The position numbers and the translations under genes are program-made. Of a stretch of DNA of 33,063 nt, positions 15,784-23,035 are shown one piece after another. The notes under the pieces were generated by a model. It saw only the letters and a program-made list of their open reading frames with translations, made no database searches and was not told the DNA's origin. How positions within the stretch are numbered: position 1 is the stretch's first letter; every line of letters starts with the position of its first letter. The DNA is from Planctomycetota bacterium (GTDB lineage Bacteria > Planctomycetota > Phycisphaerae > UBA1845 > PWPN01), in assembly GCA_022711465.1 (NCBI GenBank), contig JAKLEZ010000045.1:1-33063 (forward strand), read 5' to 3'.

Positions 15784-18159
15784 CTACAGCCACACCGAGC
15801 CGTCCTTGCACCCCGTGACCAGGCGACTGCCTTCCGGCGAGAACGCAAGAGCCCAAACCTCCTGGCCGTGGCCTCGAAGCGGCCTGAATGACTCGCGTGC
15901 GGCCGCTTCTAATGTCTTGGGCGAGTTTCGCCCGCTGACCAGGAGGTTGGCGGCCTGCGTCGTGGAGGGTTCAAGGGCCACATCCCACAGTCCGACCGAA
16001 TAGTCCGCACTGGCGGAGGCGAGCATGCCGCTGAGCGGCGAGAAGGCCAAAGCGTGGATGAACCGCTCGTGCCCTTCAAGAGAGCCGAGGGGCTGACCAG
16101 TGGCGGCATCCCAGAGCCGAATCGCCGCACCAGAGTAGCCGGCGCTCGAGGCCAGAATGTGACCGTCCGGTGAGAACGCTAGCGCGAACACAGGATCGGC
16201 GTAGGCCTTGAAGTCCAACAGCTTGGCACCGGCAGCAAGCGACACGATGTGAATTCGGCCGTAGTCATCGCCGATGGCCAGCTTGCTGCCGTCGGGCGAG
16301 ATGGCGGCCGGGTTGCCATGCTCCGCATCACGCGGGGGCGTCCCCCGAAACCGCTGCCTTACAGGAGCCTCGGTCCGATCAGGCGGTTTGAACTCAACGT
16401 GAGAAGACTGTGTACCGTTTAGCAGATTCCAGGTGGTGACGACCTGATCAGCCTGACCGGTCCGATCGGCCCGGTCGGCCCGATCCGTAGTCAGTGTGGC
16501 CAGTGTGGTGCCTTCGGGCGAAAAGACTAGAGCGGTGATGCGCCTCTGGTGCGGAAGACGGGCTGTCTCCCTGACTGTGGACACGTCATAGAGCTTGACG
16601 GCGCTGCTCTGGCCGTCGTCCCACGTGAACGCCAGGAGGCGACTATCCGACGAGAAGGCTACTACGGCCTTTGCGCGACTCTCCTGTTGGAGCGTCTGAA
16701 GGTGGCGCGAGGCCAGATTCATTAGAGCGACCCATCCGTCCACCCCCCCGACGGCCAGCCACCGGCCGTTGGGGTCAGGCGAGATTGCCACGTGCTTGAT
16801 CGAATCCGAGTGTTTCAGCAGCTCTTCAAGAAACGCGGGGTCGCGCTGGCATTGCTGCCAGTGATAGCGCCACTCCCAACCGCGGAGATCTTCCTCGTCC
16901 GACAGAGGGCGATGACGATCCAGCAGGAACCGAGCCTGTCCCAGGTCGCCATCGACCAGAGCCTGTTGAACCAGGATCATGTCCGCCGCATAGGCATTCC
17001 GGCGTGCTGTGAGTTCGCCCTCGGCGGCGCGCCGCCACTGCCAAACCACTCCCGAAAGGCCGGCCACGAACACCAGAGCCAGCGCCGCGGCCATGCCCGC
17101 AATGAGCGGCTTCCGCCGGCACCAGCGCCAGAACTTCGCCGTCTGGCCCACCGGCCGGGCCAGGATGGACCGGCCCTCCAGCCAGCGTTCCAGGTCTTCG
17201 GCCAGGGCCCCGGCCGAGGCGTAACGCTTCTGCGGGTCCTTCTCCAGGCACTTGAGGCAAATAGTCTCCAGGTCGCGGTTGATCCGCCGGTTGATCGTGC
17301 TGGGGCGGCGGGGCTCGCTGTCCCGGACCTGCTGGAGCGTAGCCAGCGGGGTATCCGCCACGAAGGGCGGTTGGTCGGTCAGGAGTTCGTACAGGATGGC
17401 CCCGAGGCTGTATACATCGGCTGCGATGGACAGTTGCTTGCCACTGCCGGCGGCTTGCTCCGGGGCCATGTAGCTGGGCGTGCCCACAAGCTGGCCGGTC
17501 AGCGTAAGGCTACTGTCCTCGGCCACACGCCGGGCCAAGCCGAAGTCGGTCACGTACGGATTGTCCTCGGCATCCAGCAGGATGTTGCCGGGTTTAAGGT
17601 CGCGGTGCAGGATGCCATGCTGATGGGCATAGTGCACGGCGCTGGCCACCTGGGCTATTAGTCGGGCGGCCCGCCGGTGGTCATCAACAAAACCCCGGAC
17701 CTGCCGGGCCAGCGTGCCACCCTCGATGAGCTTCATCGAGAAGTAGCGCCGCCCCTCGTGCGTGCCGACCTCGTAGATGGGCACGATGTGCGGGTGATCC
17801 AGATTGGCCGCGGCCTCGGCTTCGGCATGGAAGCGCCGCACGTCCGACTCAGAGGCGAACTCCCCGGCCAGGATCACCTTGAGGGCCACGGTCCGCCCGA
17901 GTTTCACCTGCCGGGCCTTGTACACCACCCCCATGCCGCCGCGGCCGATGGTTTCCAGCAACTCGTAATCGCCGAACTGGCCGCTCGCGGCGTCAGCTTT
18001 TTGCGCGCCTCCGCCGGCGCGTGCCCTTTGTGCGGCAGCACCGACAGCGCCCCTGCCCAGGCCGACGGCATCGCGGATCATGCACCGCGGGCACAGGCCC
18101 AACGGCGACGGCCCGCTCAGGTCCCTCCCGCACCGGCCGCAGGTTCGGACAGGATCCAT
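15784..18159 (-). CDS. Ser/Thr protein kinase with zinc ribbon, TM and truncated WD40 region (module B)
   Basis: This paralogue of the kinase at 297-3797 ends after 791 residues at a TAG. The cytoplasmic half is intact. It has a zinc ribbon (CGRC...CPRC), the kinase at about 62-320 with GRGGMG, VALK, HRDLKPGN, DFG and APE motifs, and a transmembrane segment GMAAALALVFVAGLSGVVW. About half of the WD40 region follows. Kinase activity could therefore survive although the propellers would be incomplete. The ATG at 18159 has GGAG ten bases upstream and aligns with the paralogue start. It lies 81 bases after the sigma B stop, in the same orientation, so the two probably form an operon. Its activation loop is the short form, without the insert present in kinase A. 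Confidence 0.9.
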   Translation of the reverse strand: MDPVRTCGRCGRDLSGPSPLGLCPRCMIRDAVGLGRGAVGAAAQRARAGGGAQKADAASGQFGDYELLETIGRGGMGVVYKARQVKLGRTVALKVILAGEFASESDVRRFHAEAEAAANLDHPHIVPIYEVGTHEGRRYFSMKLIEGGTLARQVRGFVDDHRRAARLIAQVASAVHYAHQHGILHRDLKPGNILLDAEDNPYVTDFGLARRVAEDSSLTLTGQLVGTPSYMAPEQAAGSGKQLSIAADVYSLGAILYELLTDQPPFVADTPLATLQQVRDSEPRRPSTINRRINRDLETICLKCLEKDPQKRYASAGALAEDLERWLEGRSILARPVGQTAKFWRWCRRKPLIAGMAAALALVFVAGLSGVVWQWRRAAEGELTARRNAYAADMILVQQALVDGDLGQARFLLDRHRPLSDEEDLRGWEWRYHWQQCQRDPAFLEELLKHSDSIKHVAISPDPNGRWLAVGGVDGWVALMNLASRHLQTLQQESRAKAVVAFSSDSRLLAFTWDDGQSSAVKLYDVSTVRETARLPHQRRITALVFSPEGTTLATLTTDRADRADRTGQADQVVTTWNLLNGTQSSHVEFKPPDRTEAPVRQRFRGTPPRDAEHGNPAAISPDGSKLAIGDDYGRIHIVSLAAGAKLLDFKAYADPVFALAFSPDGHILASSAGYSGAAIRLWDAATGQPLGSLEGHERFIHALAFSPLSGMLASASADYSVGLWDVALEPSTTQAANLLVSGRNSPKTLEAAARESFRPLRGHGQEVWALAFSPEGSRLVTGCKDGSVWL

Positions 18160-18240
18160 CGGCCATCAGCTCCGTCCGTTGCCGCCCCCTACTGCAATAC
18201 AGGAAAACAGGCCCAAAGTGACAGCGTTTTCCTGGCCAGT

Positions 18241-18990
18241 TCACGCGAAGGTCGCGAACAGCCAGCGGACCTCGTCTTCCAGGTCCTCCGGCGTGGCCAC
18301 CGTCTGGGCAATCTCGCTCTCCAGGATCTGGCGATAACGAGTCCGCAGCCGGCGGACGCCGGACTTCACGGCGTCTTCAGTCGAATCAAGCCGGGCAGCA
18401 ATCTCCGCATACGAATTGGAAGCATCCGCACCCCACAAGAACCGCCTGAGCGTCTCGAACTGTGCGGACTTCCCAGCGGCCGCATACTCCTGTTCCAGGC
18501 GTGTCACGACCTGTTCCAGCAACGCCACCGCCCAGCGCTGTTCATAGGCTCTTTCGGGCGCGAGGTTGTCGGCCGGCTCGGCCTGGAAGCGAGCCTCGGC
18601 CGGCCCGGCATCGACGGGGACGGTCCATTGCCCCCCGCCCCGCCTGGCCGCGGTGGCCCGGTCCCATTCGTTGATCAGGAAGTGCCTCAACGAGGCAAGC
18701 AAGAATGAACGGAATCGGCCGCGCTGCGGGTCGGCCAGGCCGAGGTACTTCTTCTCCAGGAAACGGGCAAAGAACTCCTGGGTCAGGTCCTGGGCGTCGT
18801 CGGGGCGGTGTCCTTGCCGGCGAACGTAGCAGTAGAGCGGATACCAGTAGTTGCGACAGAGCCGTTCGAGCGCCTCCTGGCTGTCGGGCGCCGGGCTGTC
18901 CCCCGCGGCCAGCACCACGCTCCAGTGCGTGCTGGGGAAAGAGCGGCCAGCCGCCGACGAGGACGAGCCATCCGGCCAGGAGGAGCCCAT
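18241..18990 (-). CDS. ECF-family RNA polymerase sigma factor (module B)
   Basis: The product is 249 residues and closely related to the sigma factor of module A. Region 2 (about 20-125) carries NYWYPLYCYVRRQGH and DAQDLTQEFFARFLE. Region 4 (about 155-230) carries the helix-turn-helix SYAEIAARLDSTEDAVK and a basic RRLRTRY helix. The ATG at 18990 aligns with the paralogue and has GGGAGG ten bases upstream. An alternative ATG three codons earlier (18999) sits too close to that site. The frame stays open upstream to 19434, but that extension covers the conserved promoter-like block, is not matched as coding in module A, and so was left out. It is likely to transcribe genes linked to the module, possibly its own operon. 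No anti-sigma gene is adjacent other than the kinase. Confidence 0.92.
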   Translation of the reverse strand: MGSSWPDGSSSSAAGRSFPSTHWSVVLAAGDSPAPDSQEALERLCRNYWYPLYCYVRRQGHRPDDAQDLTQEFFARFLEKKYLGLADPQRGRFRSFLLASLRHFLINEWDRATAARRGGGQWTVPVDAGPAEARFQAEPADNLAPERAYEQRWAVALLEQVVTRLEQEYAAAGKSAQFETLRRFLWGADASNSYAEIAARLDSTEDAVKSGVRRLRTRYRQILESEIAQTVATPEDLEDEVRWLFATFA

Positions 18991-19071
18991 AGGTCCCATG
19001 CCTCCCAACGAGCCGTATCGTACGACCTTGGCCCAGCACGTCCATTCTAAGCGCGGTGCGGCTTTCCGGGA

Positions 19072-19156
19072 AGACATCAAAGAAATACCGGCAGCAGCGG
19101 GCAGATTTCGCGACACTCTTTCCGCTTTTTCCTGTATTGGGTAATGGACAGGCATC
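19072..19156 (-). promoter_or_regulatory. Conserved region upstream of sigma B, candidate promoter
   Basis: This is the counterpart of 4586-4696. On the minus strand it shows GATGCCTG, AATACA, an A-rich tract, AAATCTG and CTGCCGGTA in the same order. Being kept while surrounding bases changed suggests function, most simply transcription of the sigma/kinase operon. Confidence 0.4.
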
Positions 19157-19264
19157 AAGTCCTTGCCGTCCTTTTCTTGCGGCACCGCATTCTTCACGAA
19201 AGGAGGGATGCGGACCGCGACGCCGGCCGTGGAATCGATACTGCGGAAGACACGGAACCGCCGC

Positions 19265-19343
19265 CCGGGGCTACCAGACCCCGGAGCACGATAGGCCGGG
19301 TGGTCGTAACCCCGCGCTTCTAGGCCGGTAGCATGGGCCGGTT
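19265..19343 (+). ncRNA. Candidate structured RNA element, copy B
   Basis: Hairpin 1 is CCGGGG (19265-19270) with CCCCGG (19279-19284) around the same loop CTACCAGA as copy A. A middle stem-like CGGGT...ACCCCG follows. Hairpin 3 is GGCCGG (19323-19328) with CCGGTT (19338-19343) around TAGCATGGG. The outer pairs of hairpin 3 differ from copy A but stay paired (G-C to G-U, A-U to G-U). GCTACC (19270-19275) and GGTAGC (19327-19332) are again complementary. The element ends about 60 bases before the SUMF1/PEP-CTERM ATG, a usual place for a cis-acting leader RNA. Confidence 0.45.
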
Positions 19344-19403
19344 CGACGCCGAGTCCGTCGCTCCCGCCCGAGGCGTATTGCGTCTCAACGAAGGGAGAAA
19401 GTG

Positions 19404-20447
19404 ATGAGAGCTTTCCGCACCGCATGCATGGCATGTCTGCTAATTGCTTGGCCGGCGGGCACGACAGGAGCGGTTAACATCGAAACCGTGCGGGTGGGCA
19501 ATCCGGGCAACGCCGGCGACACCGAGGTCGTGTGGGACGGAACTACGGGCTACGGCTCGGTCGGCTACACGTACAACATCGGCAAATACGAGGTGACGGC
19601 GGGGCAGTACACGGAGTATCTGAACAGGGTAGGTGGCGTTGACACGTACGGGCTGTACCACACGGAAATGGCGAACACCAGCTCCGGAAGCGGGATCACG
19701 CGAAGCGGAGGCGGGACCGTGGGTAACCCTTACACGTACACGGTGGCATCGTCTCACGTCAATCGCCCGGTGAACTGGGTGAGCTACTGGGACTCGTGCC
19801 GGTTTGCCAACTGGCTACACAATGGCCAACCAACTGGCAATCAGGGCCCGGGTACGACGGAGACAGGGGCGTACACACTGAACGGGTACAACGGTGATGA
19901 CGGCCGGACGATCCAGCGCAACGACGGCTGGAAGTGGGCGGTGCCGAGCGAGGACGAGTGGTACAAGGCGGCGTATCACAAGAACGACGGCGTGACGGGC
20001 AACTACTGGGACTACCCGACGAGCAGCAACACGGCCCCGGGTCAGGACATGGCTGATGCGTCGGGTGACAACGCCAATTGCTACACCGCGCCGTACACGT
20101 ACCCGATCGACTCGCCGTACTACACGACGGTCGCGGGTGAATTCCAGAACTCCGACAGCCCTTACGGCACGTTCGACCAGGGCGGGAACGTATGGGAGTG
20201 GAACGAGTCTATTGTGTACCAGGATGCTACGTACTCGGCTCGCGGCTTGCGGGGCGGATCGTTCGACGAATGCCCCTACGCCGACTCCCTCCTGCTCGCT
20301 TGGAATCGCACCAGCGTCTACAACTATGGCCTCCGGCCGTACGAGTACTTCGACTGCGGGTTCCGTGTCTCCGAGGTTCCTGAGCCCGCTACGGTGCTGC
20401 TTCTGGTGTTTGCAGGCCTGGGGGCTCTGCGAACGAGGAGGGCATGA
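19404..20447 (+). CDS. SUMF1/FGE-fold protein with PEP-CTERM sorting signal
   Basis: The 347-residue protein has an N-terminal signal peptide (CMACLLIAWPAGTTGA). A formylglycine-generating-enzyme-fold domain spans about 45-320. Its hallmarks are YNIGKYEVTAGQYTEYLN, VNWVSYWDSCRFANWL, WAVPSEDEWYKAAYHK, GGNVWEWNE, RGLRGGSF and CGFRV. The last 23 residues are a PEP-CTERM tripartite signal (VPEPA, a hydrophobic stretch, then RTRRA), which exosortase systems use to anchor proteins at the surface. The catalytic cysteine pair of true FGE does not line up: one cysteine follows RGGSF one position late, and the second is replaced. It is therefore unlikely to be the maturase of the nearby sulfatases. GTG at 19401 precedes the chosen ATG at 19404, which has AAGGGAGA upstream. 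No exosortase gene is in the window. Confidence 0.88.
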   Translation: MRAFRTACMACLLIAWPAGTTGAVNIETVRVGNPGNAGDTEVVWDGTTGYGSVGYTYNIGKYEVTAGQYTEYLNRVGGVDTYGLYHTEMANTSSGSGITRSGGGTVGNPYTYTVASSHVNRPVNWVSYWDSCRFANWLHNGQPTGNQGPGTTETGAYTLNGYNGDDGRTIQRNDGWKWAVPSEDEWYKAAYHKNDGVTGNYWDYPTSSNTAPGQDMADASGDNANCYTAPYTYPIDSPYYTTVAGEFQNSDSPYGTFDQGGNVWEWNESIVYQDATYSARGLRGGSFDECPYADSLLLAWNRTSVYNYGLRPYEYFDCGFRVSEVPEPATVLLLVFAGLGALRTRRA

Positions 20448-20643
20448 TGGCCTCACTCCAGGCTCACTGGCTGGCCGAAGCTCGTCCGAATCGTGTGCAC
20501 GGGGTTTGCGGCCGTGATTTCCTGAGTGAGGAACCGGGGAGTGGTCCCCCCGAGCCGACACACGGGCAATTCTGATTGCGATCACGGCTGATGCCTTCAC
20601 CGTCGCCTCATCAGGCCTGCCGCTAGCCGCGCCCGGCGGCACG
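20448..20643. promoter_or_regulatory. Spacer with short hairpin and conserved RCC1 leader
   Basis: After the SUMF1 stop, GGGGA (20536-20540) and TCCCC (20545-20549) form a small stem with a four-base loop and no T-run. From 20567 the sequence matches the leader of the large RCC1 gene (5102-5214), a match that continues to 20680 past the ATG at 20644. Confidence 0.4.
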
Positions 20644-21183
20644 ATGGCTGCGAACATCTCTGGTTGCGGAGGTTGTGTCACGCGCTTTCTGAGGAGCGAG
20701 ATTCTGAGAGACTCCAAGGTGCAAGTCACGCGCGAGTACAGCATCATCGTACGTGCGTTGACCGTTGTCGCGGGGTCCTTCGTGTTAGCCTTCACCGCAC
20801 CGGCGGTGGCGCAGGACCGCGGCTCGATCGTCGGGTGGGGCGTGCAGGTCGTCGGCGGGGACCTGAGCGGCAGCTTCGTGGCCGTCGCGGCGGGAGAAGG
20901 CCGCAGCTTAGGCATCAGGGGCCGGCTGGCCGCGGGTGACTTCGACGGCGACGGCGATGTGGATATGGACGACTTCGGCCGCTTTCAAGCCTGCGTTACC
21001 GGCCCGGCGATGCCGTATACCCCGGCCTCTCTGCTGGCCGGCTGCACGCTGTATCGCGACGCCAACGGCCGTATCCCCGCCGATTTCGACAAAGACACCG
21101 ACGTGGACCAGGAGGACTTCGGCGTTTTCCAGCGATGCTACAGCGGGCCGGGCGGGCTGCCGGATCCGGCTTGCGTGGATTGA
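20644..21183 (+). CDS. Small exported protein with a single RCC1 unit and dockerin-like tag
   Basis: The frame encodes up to 179 residues. A hydrophobic signal segment (VRALTVVAGSFVLAFTAPAVAQ) precedes one RCC1 unit, DRGSIVGWG to RSLGIRG. The same two-part dockerin-like tag as the giant RCC1 protein follows directly (GDGDVDMDDF, then DTDVDQEDF, four cysteines). It is a one-unit version of the gene at 5363-9583, with over 80 percent DNA similarity by eye in the tag. The true start is uncertain. ATG at 20644 lies inside the conserved leader, whose counterpart in the large gene is out of frame. A GTG at 20719 would give a more normal signal peptide but has only GAGAG upstream. A single unit cannot form a propeller, so this may be a collapsed gene, or it may simply export the tag. 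Confidence 0.75.
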   Translation: MAANISGCGGCVTRFLRSEILRDSKVQVTREYSIIVRALTVVAGSFVLAFTAPAVAQDRGSIVGWGVQVVGGDLSGSFVAVAAGEGRSLGIRGRLAAGDFDGDGDVDMDDFGRFQACVTGPAMPYTPASLLAGCTLYRDANGRIPADFDKDTDVDQEDFGVFQRCYSGPGGLPDPACVD

Positions 21184-21265
21184 TCGAGCATCAGAATGGA
21201 CCTGATGTAGGATGTGGTTCGCATTGGGATTCCCGCTACGGGAAGACGATCATAGGGAGCCTGTC

Positions 21266-22435
21266 ATGAGGAGTATGCTCGTTGCCGAGACAGTCTTGTG
21301 TGCCCTGACGATCGTGAACAATGGTCAAGTCCGGGCGGTTGCCCCCGACTGGACCGACCCGACGATCTACGGCACGCCGGTCAACCTGGGCGCACCGGTG
21401 AACACCGCGGGCAGTGAATACCAGTTGAACCTCAGCAACGACGAGCTGACGTTGATTTTCGGCTCCGGCGATACACGCCACTGGGGCTCACCACGACCAG
21501 GAAGCGGCCCCACCGGAGATTTGTGGATCACCACACGCTCGTCACGAAGTGAGCCCTGGGCCGAGCCCGTCCGCATGGGCCCCGAAATCAACACCAGTAG
21601 CATGAACGAATCCAGCCCCTGGCTCAGCTCCGATGGCCTTGAACTGTACATCACGCGACTCGATAGCGCAAACGTTCACACTCTCTGGGTCTCAATGCGA
21701 TCCAGTGTGGCCGATCCCTGGCCCATTCCCCAGAAGCTGCCCCCTCACATCCTGAGCGGGGGCGTTTGGTGTCCCTGCCTCTCCCAGGACAACCTGACCC
21801 TCTACTATATGAATCTGATCAACAGCGGAAGTGTGTACGTCACGACGCGGGCCAGCCGGTCCGCAGCCTGGGGTACTCCGACCCCACTGGGCCCGGAGGT
21901 GAACACCTCGCTCTGGGAATTCAATCCGTGGCTATCACCGGACGGCCTGTCGCTGCTGTTCGTGCGCGGAGCAGGGACCAGCGACGCGGATCTCTGGTTC
22001 AGCACGCGCGAGACGCTCGGCAGCCCCTGGCGGCAGGCGGTCAAGTTGCCCGCCCCGGTGAACTTGCCGAGCCCCTCCGCCGATTTCGCCCCCTGGCTCC
22101 CCCCTGACATGACCATGCTCTACTTCCAGTCCAATCGCCCGGGCGGGCTGGGCGAGCACGACCTCTGGCAGGTGCCGATTCTGGCTCCGGCGGACTTCGA
22201 CCGCGATCGTGACGTGGACGGGGACGATCTAAAAACGTTCTTGGCTTGTGCCACCGGCCCATCGATTCCCTATGACCTAGCCGCCCTGCCGCCCGGCTGT
22301 GCCGTGACTCCAACAGGTCAGATCATCCCACCAGATTTCGACAAAGACGTCGACGTGGACCAGGATGACTTCGGTGTCTGGCAGCGGTGCTTCAGCGGCA
22401 CAGGCAAGCCTGCAGACCCGGATTGCGCAGAGTGA
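21266..22435 (+). CDS. Exported TolB/PD40-type beta-propeller with dockerin-like tag
   Basis: The 389-residue product has an N-terminal hydrophobic segment (about 5-25), less typical than the other signal peptides here. Four to five PD40/WD40-like units follow, with the recurring pattern NPWLSPDGLSLLF, DLWFSTRE and variants such as SSPWLSSDGLELYI and FAPWLPPDMTMLYF, ending in RPGGLGEHDLW. The C-terminus (about 325-389) is the dockerin-like pair DRDVDGDDL and DVDVDQDDF with the four cysteines and the SGTGKPADP end. The start at 21266 has AGGGAG seven bases upstream, better than the ATG at 21212. PD40 propellers bind proteins or ligands; nothing shows an enzymatic role. It follows the small RCC1 gene by about 80 bases and may be cotranscribed. 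Confidence 0.85.
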   Translation: MRSMLVAETVLCALTIVNNGQVRAVAPDWTDPTIYGTPVNLGAPVNTAGSEYQLNLSNDELTLIFGSGDTRHWGSPRPGSGPTGDLWITTRSSRSEPWAEPVRMGPEINTSSMNESSPWLSSDGLELYITRLDSANVHTLWVSMRSSVADPWPIPQKLPPHILSGGVWCPCLSQDNLTLYYMNLINSGSVYVTTRASRSAAWGTPTPLGPEVNTSLWEFNPWLSPDGLSLLFVRGAGTSDADLWFSTRETLGSPWRQAVKLPAPVNLPSPSADFAPWLPPDMTMLYFQSNRPGGLGEHDLWQVPILAPADFDRDRDVDGDDLKTFLACATGPSIPYDLAALPPGCAVTPTGQIIPPDFDKDVDVDQDDFGVWQRCFSGTGKPADPDCAE

Positions 22436-23035
22436 CTCACGACAGAGGGCCCCGATGCTGGCGCGCTTGCCAAGGACGCAAGTGCACCAATCACCGAAGT
22501 TCTGAACCTGGTTTCGCGGGGAGCTGCCAGCATCCGAGGAACGGCCGGCATTCAATCGACCACTGTGCCAAGGATCTCGCTGTTCGCGGCGGCGCTTGGA
22601 CTGCATGAACCGATGGGAGATTTCGAAACCTGTCGCCTCGCGATGAACGAGCACATCCGATGCGGATGCGCGGAATTGCTCACCAGCATCGCCTCCTGAG
22701 TGGGTCAGACTTTGGGTCAGCCGTCACGTAGTGTAGAACCATTTCAAGCACACAAATCGAACGTTATCGGCCCGCAATCCCGGTTTTCAGCCACGAGAAG
22801 GCCGATCGCATGCTCTCGAATACCACTTCCCACCACGACTACAGGCTGTGTGAGCCGAGCATCGCCATATGGCATGGAGGCCCACGGCGCACGTCAGCGC
22901 GACCACCTTTGCGGTTGACACCAGCGAACAGCTCCTGACGCACGCAGGTAAAACACTGGAAGCGCGACCCCGAAACTCGGCAAGGTCAAGGTCCGCCGAT
23001 AGCCATTTGAGTTTCGTCTTCCGCTGCTCGAAACT
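22436..23035. other. Convergent intergenic region, no supported gene
   Basis: These 600 bases lie between the ends of the PD40 gene and the esterase. The PD40 frame stays open after its stop for 88 codons, to a TGA at 22697-22699. It has no good start or ribosome site and no recognised family. The rest shows no coding pattern, hairpin terminator or mobile-element ends that I can support. Confidence 0.5.

Larger units (their letters stand above)
18991..19403. other. Divergent intergenic region B, regulatory
   Basis: These 413 bases hold, in order, the leader of sigma B, the conserved block 19072-19156, a stretch without clear signals to about 19260, and the three-hairpin element 19265-19343. 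About 60 bases then lead to the SUMF1/PEP-CTERM start with its AAGGGAGA ribosome site at 19391-19398. No gene is supported here. Confidence 0.6.

Noticed and set aside
18991..19434. Long N-terminal extension of sigma B (open to 19434)
   Set aside because: It covers the promoter-like block and hairpin element, has no counterpart in sigma A where the frame stops, and lacks a ribosome site.
22436..22699. 88 open codons after the PD40 stop in the same frame
   Set aside because: No suitable start or ribosome site, no known family, and an open stretch of this size is not rare in GC-rich DNA.
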